A program made the position numbers and the translations under genes. From Pseudomonadota bacterium (GTDB taxonomy: Bacteria; Bdellovibrionota; Bacteriovoracia; Bacteriovoracales; Bacteriovoracaceae): 64,000 nt of DNA. Below, one piece after another: positions 1-8,938 of the stretch; position 1 is the first letter of the stretch, and each line of letters starts with the position of its first letter. The DNA is taken from assembly GCA_027488375.1 (NCBI GenBank), contig JAIYBW010000001.1:124001-188000 (forward strand). Direction: 5' to 3'. A model generated the notes under the pieces. The model did no database searches and was not told the DNA's origin. It saw only the letters and a program-made list of their open reading frames with translations.

Positions 1-1350
1 GCCAATATAAAACTCATCTATCAGATTAACTCCATAAACTTGGTTTATGACTGACCATGACACAATACCCAAACAGCCTAAAGAAACGGCCCGGCAAAAC
101 TGTTTTTCGCTAATGACCCCGGGTTTAAATTGGGCCACAAGCATGGGAAAGAGGAGGCAAGCTGCCGAAAAAGTCCCTAAGGTTTTCCAAACAGCAATCA
201 CATTTCCTTGAAAAAAATAACTTAGAACGATTGAAGTGAGAGCGACATAAATGAGCGCCACATGATGATGCCAGAGTTTGAATTTTTCTTTGAAATTAAA
301 AAAATCAAAACTAATACAAGTTGCTGCATTAAAAAGATACGAGTCCAGAGTGGAGAGAATGGTGGCAAGAATTCCTGCTAAGATCAGCCCCCTGACTCCT
401 TCTGGAACAATTTGCATAGAGAAAATGAGGTAAGCATTTTGCGAGGATGCCTCTGGCAAATAAGCTCGAGCATAGAGTGCCCCTAGAGTGGTGCAACAAT
501 CAAAACAGAACCAAATAAATGTTGAAATCAAGATCCCATTTTTCGCCACTTTTTCAGTCTCAGCGGCCAGACAACGCTGATAAAAATTGGGATCTACTAA
601 AGTTGAAAGAGCGATAAATCCCCACACTAGAACTGAAGAGATCGATTCACCACCCATTAAATCAAAATGACTTGGTGGCAATTTATCAACCAGAACGCTC
701 GGGTCACCAAATTTGAGCCAAGCAAACACGACAACTAAAACGACACCTAAAATCATAAAGAAAAACTGAACGACATCAGAAAAGACGACGGCCCTAAAAC
801 CACCCCATAGGGACCAAAGGGTGACTAAGCTCACACCTAAAATAGTGTTCATGATGTAGCTTCCGCCTAAGAGTGTTTGCAAAAATATTCCCAAACTCAT
901 AGTGTACGCAACAGGGAGAAGAGTGAGAAAGTTTAGAGTCGCAGTTAGCTTTTCAGCAGTGGGACCAAATAATTTCCCGGCCATCCCGGCCAGGGTGAGA
1001 GATTGAGTTTGCCTAATTTTTTTTACAAGGAAAAAAGCAAAAACAAGATAAGTGATGTACCAAAAGACCCCTTGAGTGAGAAAATTATAAATACCTTTCT
1101 CAAAAGTAAGCGCCGTTACGCCAAATATTCCACCATACCAAGTGGCGACTAAAGTCGCGACGAAAAGGGGAAGAGTTAAACGTCTGCCCATGAGAAGGAG
1201 TTCAAGGGGGCTTTCTTTTTCTTTTTCTGATAATTTATTTTTTAAAGACTGACCGTACAACACGGAAGCCAAAGTCAACAAAAGTACGGCCAGGAATACA
1301 ATCCAGTCGATAGTCGTGATAAAAGGTAGAATTTCAGAGTGAGAAACCAT
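1..1350 (-). CDS. Sodium:solute symporter (SSS family), C-terminus beyond window
   Basis: Read on the minus strand, an open frame of about 450 residues starts at ATG 1350 and runs off the left edge, so the C-terminus is missing only because the window ends. It is almost entirely hydrophobic, with about a dozen membrane segments. The N-terminal region has the LMGRRL...VATWYGG pattern of sodium/solute symporters, where a gating GR...W motif follows the first helix. A later SLWGGFRAVVFSDVVQF segment is also typical of the family. It would import a small solute with Na+ across the inner membrane; the substrate cannot be read from sequence. Only 34 bp separate it from the divergent gene at 1385. 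Confidence 0.85.
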   Translation of the reverse strand, partial: MVSHSEILPFITTIDWIVFLAVLLLTLASVLYGQSLKNKLSEKEKESPLELLLMGRRLTLPLFVATLVATWYGGIFGVTALTFEKGIYNFLTQGVFWYITYLVFAFFLVKKIRQTQSLTLAGMAGKLFGPTAEKLTATLNFLTLLPVAYTMSLGIFLQTLLGGSYIMNTILGVSLVTLWSLWGGFRAVVFSDVVQFFFMILGVVLVVVFAWLKFGDPSVLVDKLPPSHFDLMGGESISSVLVWGFIALSTLVDPNFYQRCLAAETEKVAKNGILISTFIWFCFDCCTTLGALYARAYLPEASSQNAYLIFSMQIVPEGVRGLILAGILATILSTLDSYLFNAATCISFDFFNFKEKFKLWHHHVALIYVALTSIVLSYFFQGNVIAVWKTLGTFSAACLLFPMLVAQFKPGVISEKQFCRAVSLGCLGIVSWSVINQVYGVNLIDEFYIG

Positions 1351-1384
1351 GGCGTGATTATATGTTTTCGTTTATCATTTTGCT

Positions 1385-2164
1385 ATGAAATATGTTTGGA
1401 TACTTGTTGCTATTATCATCCTGGTAAGAATTGATATGGTTCTCAATTTCGTTGAGAAGACATTTAGAAAAGTGAATTCTTCCCAGGAAACAGAACTAAA
1501 ACCTGGTGAAGTTCCGGAATCGACTAACCTCATCCCTTTAAATTCAGATCTCACCCTTAAAGTTAGTCCTCGAAACCAGTTTTTAAGCCTCTTGGGCGAT
1601 TTTTATGTCCTCCCTGACAAAGCCGCGATGGAAAAAGGGTTAGAGATTTTAAAAAATAATCCAACTCTTTTTAATGAAAAACTAGATCGTGAACTCGAAG
1701 TTAAAATTTATCGTTGGCGTGAACACATTCAACAAAAAAACAAGGTTGTGTATGAATTCATTTTTGCGATGATGAAAATCCTCAAGGGTGAAAATCTAGA
1801 AATGTTAAAAAGATTTTCAACTCTTCTTATTGATTATGATTTGCCAGAGTTTTTAAATTACACATCCCTATCATCAGATACGTCTTGCTTGGTTTCTATT
1901 ACAATAGCGGACTCATTACCAGAGGAAGAAAAGTATAATGAGTTGGTTGAAAGGTTAACCCTATTTCAGACTTATATTAATTCACAGGGAGTCACTCCTG
2001 GGCAAAAAATGTACGCTGAGAAATGTTTTAATCTGATCAAATTTCAAGTTGATAAAATGAAGCCAACTTTTGAACCTTCAATTGAAGAGGGGAGCGCTGA
2101 ACCTACAGCAAGTCCCACTTCTGCAGAGGACGCCGATCAGGGCAGTAATGGAACGACTCCATGA
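1385..2164 (+). CDS. Membrane-anchored hypothetical protein
   Basis: I do not recognise this 259-residue protein. Residues 1-19 are a hydrophobic anchor or signal segment. The rest is soluble and mostly charged and helical, and the last 35 residues are a low-complexity Glu/Ser/Thr/Pro tail. No clear Shine-Dalgarno precedes ATG 1385, so the start is uncertain. Its TGA overlaps the ATG of the ABC-F gene (ATGA), so the two are probably translationally coupled, although nothing in the sequence links it to translation. Confidence 0.6.
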   Translation: MKYVWILVAIIILVRIDMVLNFVEKTFRKVNSSQETELKPGEVPESTNLIPLNSDLTLKVSPRNQFLSLLGDFYVLPDKAAMEKGLEILKNNPTLFNEKLDRELEVKIYRWREHIQQKNKVVYEFIFAMMKILKGENLEMLKRFSTLLIDYDLPEFLNYTSLSSDTSCLVSITIADSLPEEEKYNELVERLTLFQTYINSQGVTPGQKMYAEKCFNLIKFQVDKMKPTFEPSIEEGSAEPTASPTSAEDADQGSNGTTP

Positions 2165-3996
2165 TTCAGTGTGAGGGTGTTGCTAAAAGCTTTGGGACTC
2201 AACTTCTTTTTCAAGGAATTAGTTTTGTTATCGGTAAAGGAGAGAGAGTTGGGCTCGTTGGCCGCAATGGATCTGGGAAGTCTACGTTATTTAAATTAAT
2301 CCTTGGTGAAGAATTACCAGACTCTGGTCAGTTCATCGTCCCTCGAAATTATCAGCTCGGAACACTCAAGCAGCATTTAGAATTTAAGCATCCAACAATT
2401 TTAGAAGAGTGTATGACTGCTTTAAAGGGCGAGGCTATTTATGATCAATATAAAGTTGAGAAAATGCTTCTTGGACTTGGTTTTAAGCAGCAAGACTTTA
2501 ATCGCTCCCCATCAGATTTTTCTGGTGGATATCAAATCAGACTTAATTTAGCTAAAGTCCTGCTTGGAGAACCAGATTGTTTACTTCTCGATGAACCTAC
2601 CAACTATCTCGATATTGTTTCTATGCGCTGGCTTTCAAAATTTCTTCGTCAATTTAAGGGCGAGCTCGTCATTATTACTCATGATCGTGGTTTTATGGAC
2701 GAGGTGACGACTCATACAATGGGTATATGGCGCGAGAAAGTGGTTAAAATAAGTGGCAATTCAGATAAATACTTAGAACAAATTTTGGCCGAAGAAGAAA
2801 TCTATGAAAAGACTCGTCAAAATAATGAGAAAAAAAAGAAGGATCTCGAAGAATTTGTGACTCGCTTTAAATCTAAAGCGAGTAAGGCCACTCAGGCCCA
2901 ATCGCGCATGAAGATTTTAGAAAAGATGCCCGAACTTGAAGCTTTGGCCATGATCTCAAGTCTGGACTTTGAGTTTAATCATCAAGAGTGCCCGGGAAAA
3001 ATTTTAATGGATGTGAAAGGTTTGGGCTTTGGGTATAACGACGATGATCTTTTTAATCAGGTTGATTTCACAATCGGGCGAAATGATAAAATTGCTATTA
3101 TTGGAAAAAATGGCAAAGGAAAATCAACATTACTCAATCTCCTCTCTGGTGATTTAGTGCCACGTGATGGTTCCCTCACAAAAAATGTGAACCTTCTGAT
3201 TGGTCACTTTGGCCAGACAAATATTAATAGACTCAATTTAGAAAATACCATTGAAGAGGAAGTCTCTAGTGTTGATCAGACTCTTGGTCTTCAGCGCGTG
3301 AGAAGTTTATGTGCGACGATGATGTTTTCTGGTGACCTTGCGAAGAAAAAAATAAAAGTCCTTTCTGGTGGTGAAAGAGCTCGGGTCCTTCTGGCCAAAC
3401 TTCTTGCAAAACCCTCAAATCTCCTCTTGCTAGATGAACCAACAAACCATCTTGACCAAGATTCTGTCGATGCATTGACCTTAGAATTAGAGAATTATCC
3501 TGGAGCTGTGGTTATTGTCACTCACTCAGAATCCATGCTCAGACAAGTGGCAAAAAAACTTATCGTTTTTCACCAGAATAAAGTTGATTGTTTAAATCTT
3601 GGGTATGAGGAATTTTTAAGTAAAGTTGGTTGGGAAGATGAGATTGAATCAGGAGTTCCTGATAAAATCAAAGATAGACCTTCGAGGCAAGAAATCAAAA
3701 GGCTTCGAGCAGAACTGATTGTCGAGCGCGGGAGAGAACTAAATCCACTAAAAAAGAAGATTGAAACTTTAGAAAAAAGAATTATCACGCATGAGCAAGA
3801 ACAGCAAAAGCTAGAGACTGATATGATTTCATGGTCAACTCAAGGAGAGTCAAAAAAAATCCAGGATGCCTCTCAAAGACTAGGAGTTGTAAAAAAATTT
3901 ATCGATGAGGATTTTGAGTTGCTGTCTCAAATATCCAGCGAGCACGATGAAATTTTTAATAGGTATGAATTAAAACTCTCTGAGCTTATCGAATAA
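2161..3996 (+). CDS. ABC-F family ATPase (Uup/YheS/EttA-like)
   Basis: This is a soluble protein of 611 residues with two ABC ATPase domains and no membrane segments, the ABC-F layout. Domain 1 has Walker A GRNGSGKS at residues 34-41, signature FSGGYQIR and Walker B LLLDEPTNYLD. Domain 2 has GKNGKGKS near 320, LSGGERAR and LLLLDEPTNHLD. A charged linker separates the domains, and the last 80 residues form a Lys/Glu-rich coiled coil. ABC-F proteins bind the ribosomal E site and relieve stalling or tune translation. Which subfamily this belongs to (YheS, Uup or EttA) cannot be settled by eye. The 3' end overlaps the convergent gene by 11 bp. Confidence 0.92.
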   Translation: MIQCEGVAKSFGTQLLFQGISFVIGKGERVGLVGRNGSGKSTLFKLILGEELPDSGQFIVPRNYQLGTLKQHLEFKHPTILEECMTALKGEAIYDQYKVEKMLLGLGFKQQDFNRSPSDFSGGYQIRLNLAKVLLGEPDCLLLDEPTNYLDIVSMRWLSKFLRQFKGELVIITHDRGFMDEVTTHTMGIWREKVVKISGNSDKYLEQILAEEEIYEKTRQNNEKKKKDLEEFVTRFKSKASKATQAQSRMKILEKMPELEALAMISSLDFEFNHQECPGKILMDVKGLGFGYNDDDLFNQVDFTIGRNDKIAIIGKNGKGKSTLLNLLSGDLVPRDGSLTKNVNLLIGHFGQTNINRLNLENTIEEEVSSVDQTLGLQRVRSLCATMMFSGDLAKKKIKVLSGGERARVLLAKLLAKPSNLLLLDEPTNHLDQDSVDALTLELENYPGAVVIVTHSESMLRQVAKKLIVFHQNKVDCLNLGYEEFLSKVGWEDEIESGVPDKIKDRPSRQEIKRLRAELIVERGRELNPLKKKIETLEKRIITHEQEQQKLETDMISWSTQGESKKIQDASQRLGVVKKFIDEDFELLSQISSEHDEIFNRYELKLSELIE

Positions 3997-4462
3997 AACG
4001 CACAGTCTCGAGTACTTCTTTAAGTAATTCGTCCGTCCAGTCTAGTCTTCCGTTCACGACATCAGGTCTGAGATGAGTGGCTTCCATTCTTTTTAATTCA
4101 GAATTATTTTTCAAAAGAATAACTGTTGGCCTGGCATGAATTTGAAAATAGGAGGTTGTCTGATAATTCTCAAAATAAGTATTAAATCCTACCACCTTTA
4201 TTCTTGGAGAGAAGCTTGGAATAAAATAATCTAATTTTTTTTCAAATAAAAAGCATGAGCGGTCAATAATCGTTCTCTCCAGACAATCCTTAGAAGAGAA
4301 AACTAAAAGTATATATTGATCTGATTCTCTGACTTCACGGTCATATTCAAAATCAGTGATGTATTGATAGTTTTTAACTGGGTATTCGACAGGAAAATTT
4401 TCAACTGAAGACCAAGCAGAATAGACAAAAAGAAATGCAATAAGGATAAGAAGACCCTTCAT
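3986..4462 (-). CDS. Exported thioredoxin-fold-like protein
   Basis: The ATG at 4462 is preceded by AGGAG with 6 nt spacing and is preferred over the upstream TTG. The protein has 158 residues with a signal peptide (about residues 1-18). The mature part resembles a thioredoxin fold: strand YILLVFSSKDC where the active site would be, and a later ARPTVILL segment like the cis-proline strand. There is no CxxC: the two cysteines are 10 residues apart, so a redox role is doubtful. It lies 71 bp downstream of another exported-protein gene on the same strand, so they may be cotranscribed. The fold assignment is an inference. Confidence 0.55.
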   Translation of the reverse strand: MKGLLILIAFLFVYSAWSSVENFPVEYPVKNYQYITDFEYDREVRESDQYILLVFSSKDCLERTIIDRSCFLFEKKLDYFIPSFSPRIKVVGFNTYFENYQTTSYFQIHARPTVILLKNNSELKRMEATHLRPDVVNGRLDWTDELLKEVLETVRFIR

Positions 4463-4533
4463 CAAAAACTCCTGATAAATTTAAGGGGAAACTCCCAAAA
4501 ACATCAGAGATCGGCAAGACGAATGTAAAGAAT

Positions 4534-5676
4534 TCAGGGATGAAAAGGGTTGATATTATTGGCCGCAAAGTAAAACCAAGTTGTTCCGGCCACAGAAGAT
4601 GAGGTTGTAAAGTCAGGATTCTCTGCAGAAGTGGCATAGGCAATCCCACCGTCTGATGTCATCATTTTCTTCACTTCTTTGAGGAAATCAGTATTTTGCT
4701 TAGATGAACAAGAAAAATGAGGGCTTGTTTTCTTCATGGCGAGGATTTGTCCTGCTGAACCTTCAGACCACACAAACTGGTAGGCAGAGGGTCTATTGGC
4801 AGGACGTGAGTCCATAAAACCTTCAATTTCTCCATCCTGAACCAGAAAATTTTTGCAGTTGAATTGAAGAGCTTTGTGAGGATTAATCATTTTTAATAAA
4901 CTTTCATCCATCGCCAGAAGACTCCATGACTGATTATCTAAATACATCTCTTCTTTATTAATCATTCCTTGGGTTGTATCAGCGCCTGACCAAAAATGCT
5001 GACGATCTTTATCCCAAAGAGACAGAATGAATTCACCGACGTGATGAATAATTGGTTTAAACTCTTCTGATTTCTCTGCGTTGATGAGTTGAAAGTTTAA
5101 AAAAGCACGGTAGGCATCTAAATTATGCTCTAAAGCCGCTACATTATTTTCGTTCCAAGAAGTCGTTTTTAAATCATGAGGGGCAAATGCAACGGCCCAG
5201 ACTTCTTGATTTTTAATCTTGAATTTTTTCATCTGCGATTGAAGATAATTTAAAACTTTTTCATTAAATGGTTTAAATTCTTTTGAATGAAAAGCTGACT
5301 GGTAGTGGCTCGCTGCAATCCCAACCCAGGCAATGGCACCGGCAAATCGCTTATCACCTTCTGTCGGGTAAGGTGAGCTCCCATCTAAATAATAAGAAAA
5401 ATAAAGTGACCCGTCATGGAGTTGAAGTTTTTCTAAAGCTTTAAGAAGTTCTCTGGCCTTGGCTTTTTTCTTTGCCTTAGAAAAAGCAATAATGGCGAGG
5501 GCCTGATCATAAATATAGCTTTGAGAATGGTGCGGATAACTTTTAATTAAAGCTGCTTCTGTAGATAGCGAGGCGAATCTTTCCTCAAGATTCTTAACAA
5601 GCTTAAAATTTGAGTCGGCACTGATTTGAAAACTCAACGCCAACATCATGAATATAAATAGGCTCTGGCCTATCAT
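4534..5676 (-). CDS. Exported alpha/alpha-toroid (six-hairpin glycosidase-like) protein
   Basis: The protein has 380 residues and an N-terminal signal peptide (about residues 1-20). The mature part has motifs recurring in alpha/alpha-barrel carbohydrate enzymes: YIYDQALAIIAF, DGSLYFSYYLDG, an AWVGIAASHY helix, and NNVAALEHNLDAYRAF. I infer a periplasmic or secreted glycan-acting protein, but see no catalytic acid that I can assign to a known glycoside hydrolase family. The small thioredoxin-like gene follows on the same strand. Other six-hairpin functions, such as binding or a lyase, are equally possible. Confidence 0.55.
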   Translation of the reverse strand: MIGQSLFIFMMLALSFQISADSNFKLVKNLEERFASLSTEAALIKSYPHHSQSYIYDQALAIIAFSKAKKKAKARELLKALEKLQLHDGSLYFSYYLDGSSPYPTEGDKRFAGAIAWVGIAASHYQSAFHSKEFKPFNEKVLNYLQSQMKKFKIKNQEVWAVAFAPHDLKTTSWNENNVAALEHNLDAYRAFLNFQLINAEKSEEFKPIIHHVGEFILSLWDKDRQHFWSGADTTQGMINKEEMYLDNQSWSLLAMDESLLKMINPHKALQFNCKNFLVQDGEIEGFMDSRPANRPSAYQFVWSEGSAGQILAMKKTSPHFSCSSKQNTDFLKEVKKMMTSDGGIAYATSAENPDFTTSSSVAGTTWFYFAANNINPFHP

Positions 5677-5760
5677 AAAAGTCCCCTAGCAATCCAGTAT
5701 TTGGATTCTTTTCGTCAGGTATTAAGAAAACTTTAGCAATTTACTTGGGGACCTGTGATT

Positions 5761-6597
5761 TTAAGGAGTTAGTAGTCGCTTATAATAGGATGAGCTTAGG
5801 GAAAGCTTCTCAATATAGGGTAAGATATCTGATTGTTGAGGGGCGGGAAGCTTCTCGTAAGGGATAATGTGCTCTTCAGGGACATAACGGAAAGTGAAAT
5901 TAATCCTTCTTGTATTAAAATTTTCTATCTTTGGGCCCAGACTTTCTTTTCTTTTGTCTTCCACTCTCTGAACCCTGTGAAAGGTTTTATTTTTCCATTT
6001 ATCTCCAGCAAATAGTTGAAGGGAAGAATCCTCTAGCCATTGGGAGAACACCACATTCTCTTGTCCCATTTGGGTTTTGCCATTCACAAATTGGAAGAAG
6101 GCCCGATCACCAAATGAAAGAGAGCCGACAGGGCCTGGTTCAAAGTCCTTATGCTCTCCAACTCTTGCTCGGTCAATCCAACGGTCCTCTTCAAATTTAC
6201 TCCCATAAAAATTAATAAGGCAGGTGTTTAGCTTCCATTTCTCTGGGATAAAACTTTTTGGGAAGCGCTTTTTAGCAATAAATTCAATTCTATCGACGAT
6301 AAGTTGAAGTTCTTTGGGGTATTTTTCCGCTTGGACACATCGGTTTAAAATGCCTTGGGGTGGATGATAATAATCCAAGCAAGCAAATTGCCAATTACCT
6401 AACCAATAAACCGGTCTCAAAAGAGGGCGTTGTTTATCACCCTCGGGTGGTGGGTTATGTTCAGAAAACCTCATTTCCCAGAGAGGGACAAGAGTTTCAA
6501 GCCATTGGAGTAGGCGAGAGCGTTCTTGACGATCTATAAAGGGAAACTGGTAATAGAGTCCTGTGGGAAGAGGGGCCTGCTTAGTCATTTCGGCCAC
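5761..6597 (-). CDS. AlkB-like 2-oxoglutarate/Fe(II) dioxygenase
   Basis: In this 278-residue protein the jelly-roll motifs of the AlkB family are visible. LINFYGS precedes the HxD iron ligands (H149, D151 in GEHKDFEPG), FFQF follows, the distal iron histidine is H207 (KTFHRVQRV), and the C-terminal RRINFTFR (230-237) matches the RxNxTxR 2-oxoglutarate/substrate motif. AlkB enzymes oxidatively demethylate nucleic acid bases; some relatives act on proteins, so the substrate is open. The frame begins at GTG 6597 with an ATG at 6588, and neither has a good Shine-Dalgarno. It is divergent from the GNAT gene across a 91-bp gap. Confidence 0.78.
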   Translation of the reverse strand: MAEMTKQAPLPTGLYYQFPFIDRQERSRLLQWLETLVPLWEMRFSEHNPPPEGDKQRPLLRPVYWLGNWQFACLDYYHPPQGILNRCVQAEKYPKELQLIVDRIEFIAKKRFPKSFIPEKWKLNTCLINFYGSKFEEDRWIDRARVGEHKDFEPGPVGSLSFGDRAFFQFVNGKTQMGQENVVFSQWLEDSSLQLFAGDKWKNKTFHRVQRVEDKRKESLGPKIENFNTRRINFTFRYVPEEHIIPYEKLPAPQQSDILPYIEKLSLSSSYYKRLLTP

Positions 6598-6688
6598 GAA
6601 GCTACTATGAGGGAGGTAGAGTGGTCAAATACCTTGTAAAAAGGACTATGCCCCCTACGAGATTTTTCAAAATAAGGTATATTGGGCC

Positions 6689-7828
6689 ATGGAAAAAATC
6701 TTGGCCACCGAAAGTGATATCTTTCAAATATCACAACTTTATTTTGATGTTTATGAAGGGATGTATCCAGATCCTTTGATGAAAGATGTTTCTCTCATTA
6801 AAAACTTCATTAATTCCCATCAGGGTTTTTGGTTTATCACAAAAGATGAAAAAAATAATATCATTGCCTCTGTTTTGGCCTGCTATGATCAGGAAAATTT
6901 AATAGCAAAAGCTTTTGGGGCCGTTGTTCGCCATGAATACCGCGGACAAGGAGTGATGGAAGATTTGCTGGGTTTTGGGATTGAGTACTTAAAGAGTCAT
7001 ACTCCTGCGGGGGTGGATGTTATTTACTCAACAACGAGAACTGTTAATGAAGCTGCACAAACCCTAACGGAGAAACTTGGATTTAAGAAATTAGGAATTT
7101 TTCCTAATGCTCATAGAACAAATGATTATGAGACTCACTGCCTGACGGCGATTATCACCCCAGCAGCTCTTGAAAAACGATTTAAAAATTATCGTCTTCA
7201 CCATAATCTACAATCTTTGTATCAAGTGGTTAATTCGGAAATCCCTCTAGGGGAATTAGAAACGGTTGTGCCAGAAGCTCCTACAAAAGTATTGATCATT
7301 CCAGGAGAACTTGAAGTCATTCAGTCTCCAAAGTTTGTCGCTTTTAGATATGAGACTCTCAAGTCAGAGAAAAAATTGGAATTTGAATTCTTTCCATTCC
7401 ATCAACCCAACCTCATGATTATTTCACCAGATCAAAGCATTGAGCTCTTTTGCCATCTCTCGGCAGTTGATGGGTATTGTGTGATCATTGGTGGAAAAAT
7501 GCCAAGCAATCTTAATTTTACAGAGCTCTTCTTAAAAACAAACCGACTTTTAAGAGATGCTGGTGCTCGTTATATAGAAGTTATTGTAAGAGCGGATCGT
7601 CCCAAAATTTTAGAAAGCATTCTCAAGTCAAAGTTTATCCCTTGTGGTTTTTTTCCTGCCTTTCAATTAATTAATAATCAGCGCTATGACTTCTTAGTTT
7701 TAAGTCGATCGTTTGAAATTTTTGATTTTCAGAATGTAAAACTCAAAGGTCTTAATCAGATTTATCTTGAGGAATACTTTAAGGCCTGGAAGAGGATGTC
7801 GCTGAATCCTAAACTCCTTCAATTATGA
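6689..7828 (+). CDS. GNAT-family acetyl/acyltransferase with C-terminal extension
   Basis: Residues 1-155 are a GNAT domain: strand 4 AKAFGAVVRHEYRGQGV carries the acyl-CoA pyrophosphate-binding RGQGV (85-89), then a helix and the NEAAQTLTEKLGFKK motif. Residues 160-379 form a second region with some GNAT-like features but no clear acyl-CoA loop. It is the first gene of a cassette: its TGA overlaps the ATG of the LuxE-like gene. It could pass an acyl group to or from the LuxE/LuxC pair, but the substrate is unknown. Confidence 0.75.
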   Translation: MEKILATESDIFQISQLYFDVYEGMYPDPLMKDVSLIKNFINSHQGFWFITKDEKNNIIASVLACYDQENLIAKAFGAVVRHEYRGQGVMEDLLGFGIEYLKSHTPAGVDVIYSTTRTVNEAAQTLTEKLGFKKLGIFPNAHRTNDYETHCLTAIITPAALEKRFKNYRLHHNLQSLYQVVNSEIPLGELETVVPEAPTKVLIIPGELEVIQSPKFVAFRYETLKSEKKLEFEFFPFHQPNLMIISPDQSIELFCHLSAVDGYCVIIGGKMPSNLNFTELFLKTNRLLRDAGARYIEVIVRADRPKILESILKSKFIPCGFFPAFQLINNQRYDFLVLSRSFEIFDFQNVKLKGLNQIYLEEYFKAWKRMSLNPKLLQL

Positions 7829-8937
7829 AATCTCATCATCCTAAAACTCAAGCCCTATTGGATTCAGAGCCTTTTCAGAAAAATAATCAGGCGAGTCTCC
7901 TCTTTGTCGAAAGTTTTAAAGAGAATGCTCTTTTTCATTATGAACATCATCTTTTTACCAAAAAACTCTGGGACAAGTTTGGTTTTCATCCGGATCAACT
8001 CAATCATGAAGATGATTTAAAAAAGGTACCTGGCACCATGGTCCATCTTTATAAGGAGCATGAGTTTTGTTCTGTTCCACGAGAAGAGCTGGCCTTGGTT
8101 TTAACGAGTTCTGGTACTGGAGGGCAAAAGTCCCAACAATTTTTGAGTCAAGAAAGTCTGGATAATGTGAAGAAACTAGCTCTCTCTATTCACCGCTCAT
8201 TAGGGATGGCGAGCGAGAAAAAATACAATTATTTATGCTTCACTTATGACCCCGCCATTGCCAATGATCTCGGAACAGCATTTACAGATGAGCTTTTAAC
8301 AAATTTTACGGGAAAAAATGAAGTCTATTATGCCATTCAGTGGCATGAAGAAAGCAAAAATTTTGAACTGAATGAAGATGGGGTCCTGGAAACTTTGAAG
8401 AGATTTGCGGCTTCGGATATTCCGACTCGTATTTTAGGATTCCCAGCTCTGCTCTTTGAAATAATAAAAAAATATGACCTCAATATAAATCTCGGCAAAG
8501 AATCATGGCTGCAGACAGGTGGGGGATGGAAAGGAAAGGCCGATCAAGAAATTCCTAAAAATGAATTTCGTCATTTTATTCAAGAGAGATTAGGCATTCC
8601 TCTTGAGCATCAAAGAGATCTCTTTGGTATGGTTGAGCATGGCATACCTTATGTAGACTGCACAAAAGGAAATCTCCACATTCCAAACTTTGCGCGAGTT
8701 TTTGTGAGAAATCCTCACAATTTAGAAATTGTTCCCAAAGGTGAGCGAGGACTTTTGCATTTTTTGTGTTCTTATAATTTTAGTTATCCGGCCCCAAGTT
8801 TGTTAACCACAGACTATGGACGTTTAGGAAGTTGTGACTGCGGTCTTCCGGGAGAGACTCTCATTCTTGAAGGAAGGGCCGGTGTGAGTAAGCATAAAGG
8901 GTGCGCCTTAAAGGCCCTTGAAGTGATAAGGTCATAG
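7825..8937 (+). CDS. LuxE-like acyl-protein synthetase
   Basis: This 370-residue protein matches the LuxE family. It has the ATP/adenylate-binding TSSGTGGQKS (about 94-103), the QTGGGWKG segment, a region around MVEHGIPYVDC, and a C-terminal GCALKALE with Cys360 ten residues from the end. In luminous bacteria LuxE activates fatty acids as acyl-AMP, takes the acyl group on a cysteine near its C-terminus and hands it to LuxC for reduction to aldehyde. Cys360 sits in the equivalent place by position, which is an inference. The start overlaps the GNAT stop and its stop is 1 nt from the LuxC-fusion start. Confidence 0.85.
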   Translation: MKSHHPKTQALLDSEPFQKNNQASLLFVESFKENALFHYEHHLFTKKLWDKFGFHPDQLNHEDDLKKVPGTMVHLYKEHEFCSVPREELALVLTSSGTGGQKSQQFLSQESLDNVKKLALSIHRSLGMASEKKYNYLCFTYDPAIANDLGTAFTDELLTNFTGKNEVYYAIQWHEESKNFELNEDGVLETLKRFAASDIPTRILGFPALLFEIIKKYDLNINLGKESWLQTGGGWKGKADQEIPKNEFRHFIQERLGIPLEHQRDLFGMVEHGIPYVDCTKGNLHIPNFARVFVRNPHNLEIVPKGERGLLHFLCSYNFSYPAPSLLTTDYGRLGSCDCGLPGETLILEGRAGVSKHKGCALKALEVIRS

Positions 8938-8938
8938 T

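Noticed and set aside
1-1350. Truncated pseudogene of a symporter
   Set aside because: The frame is intact and simply cut by the window edge.
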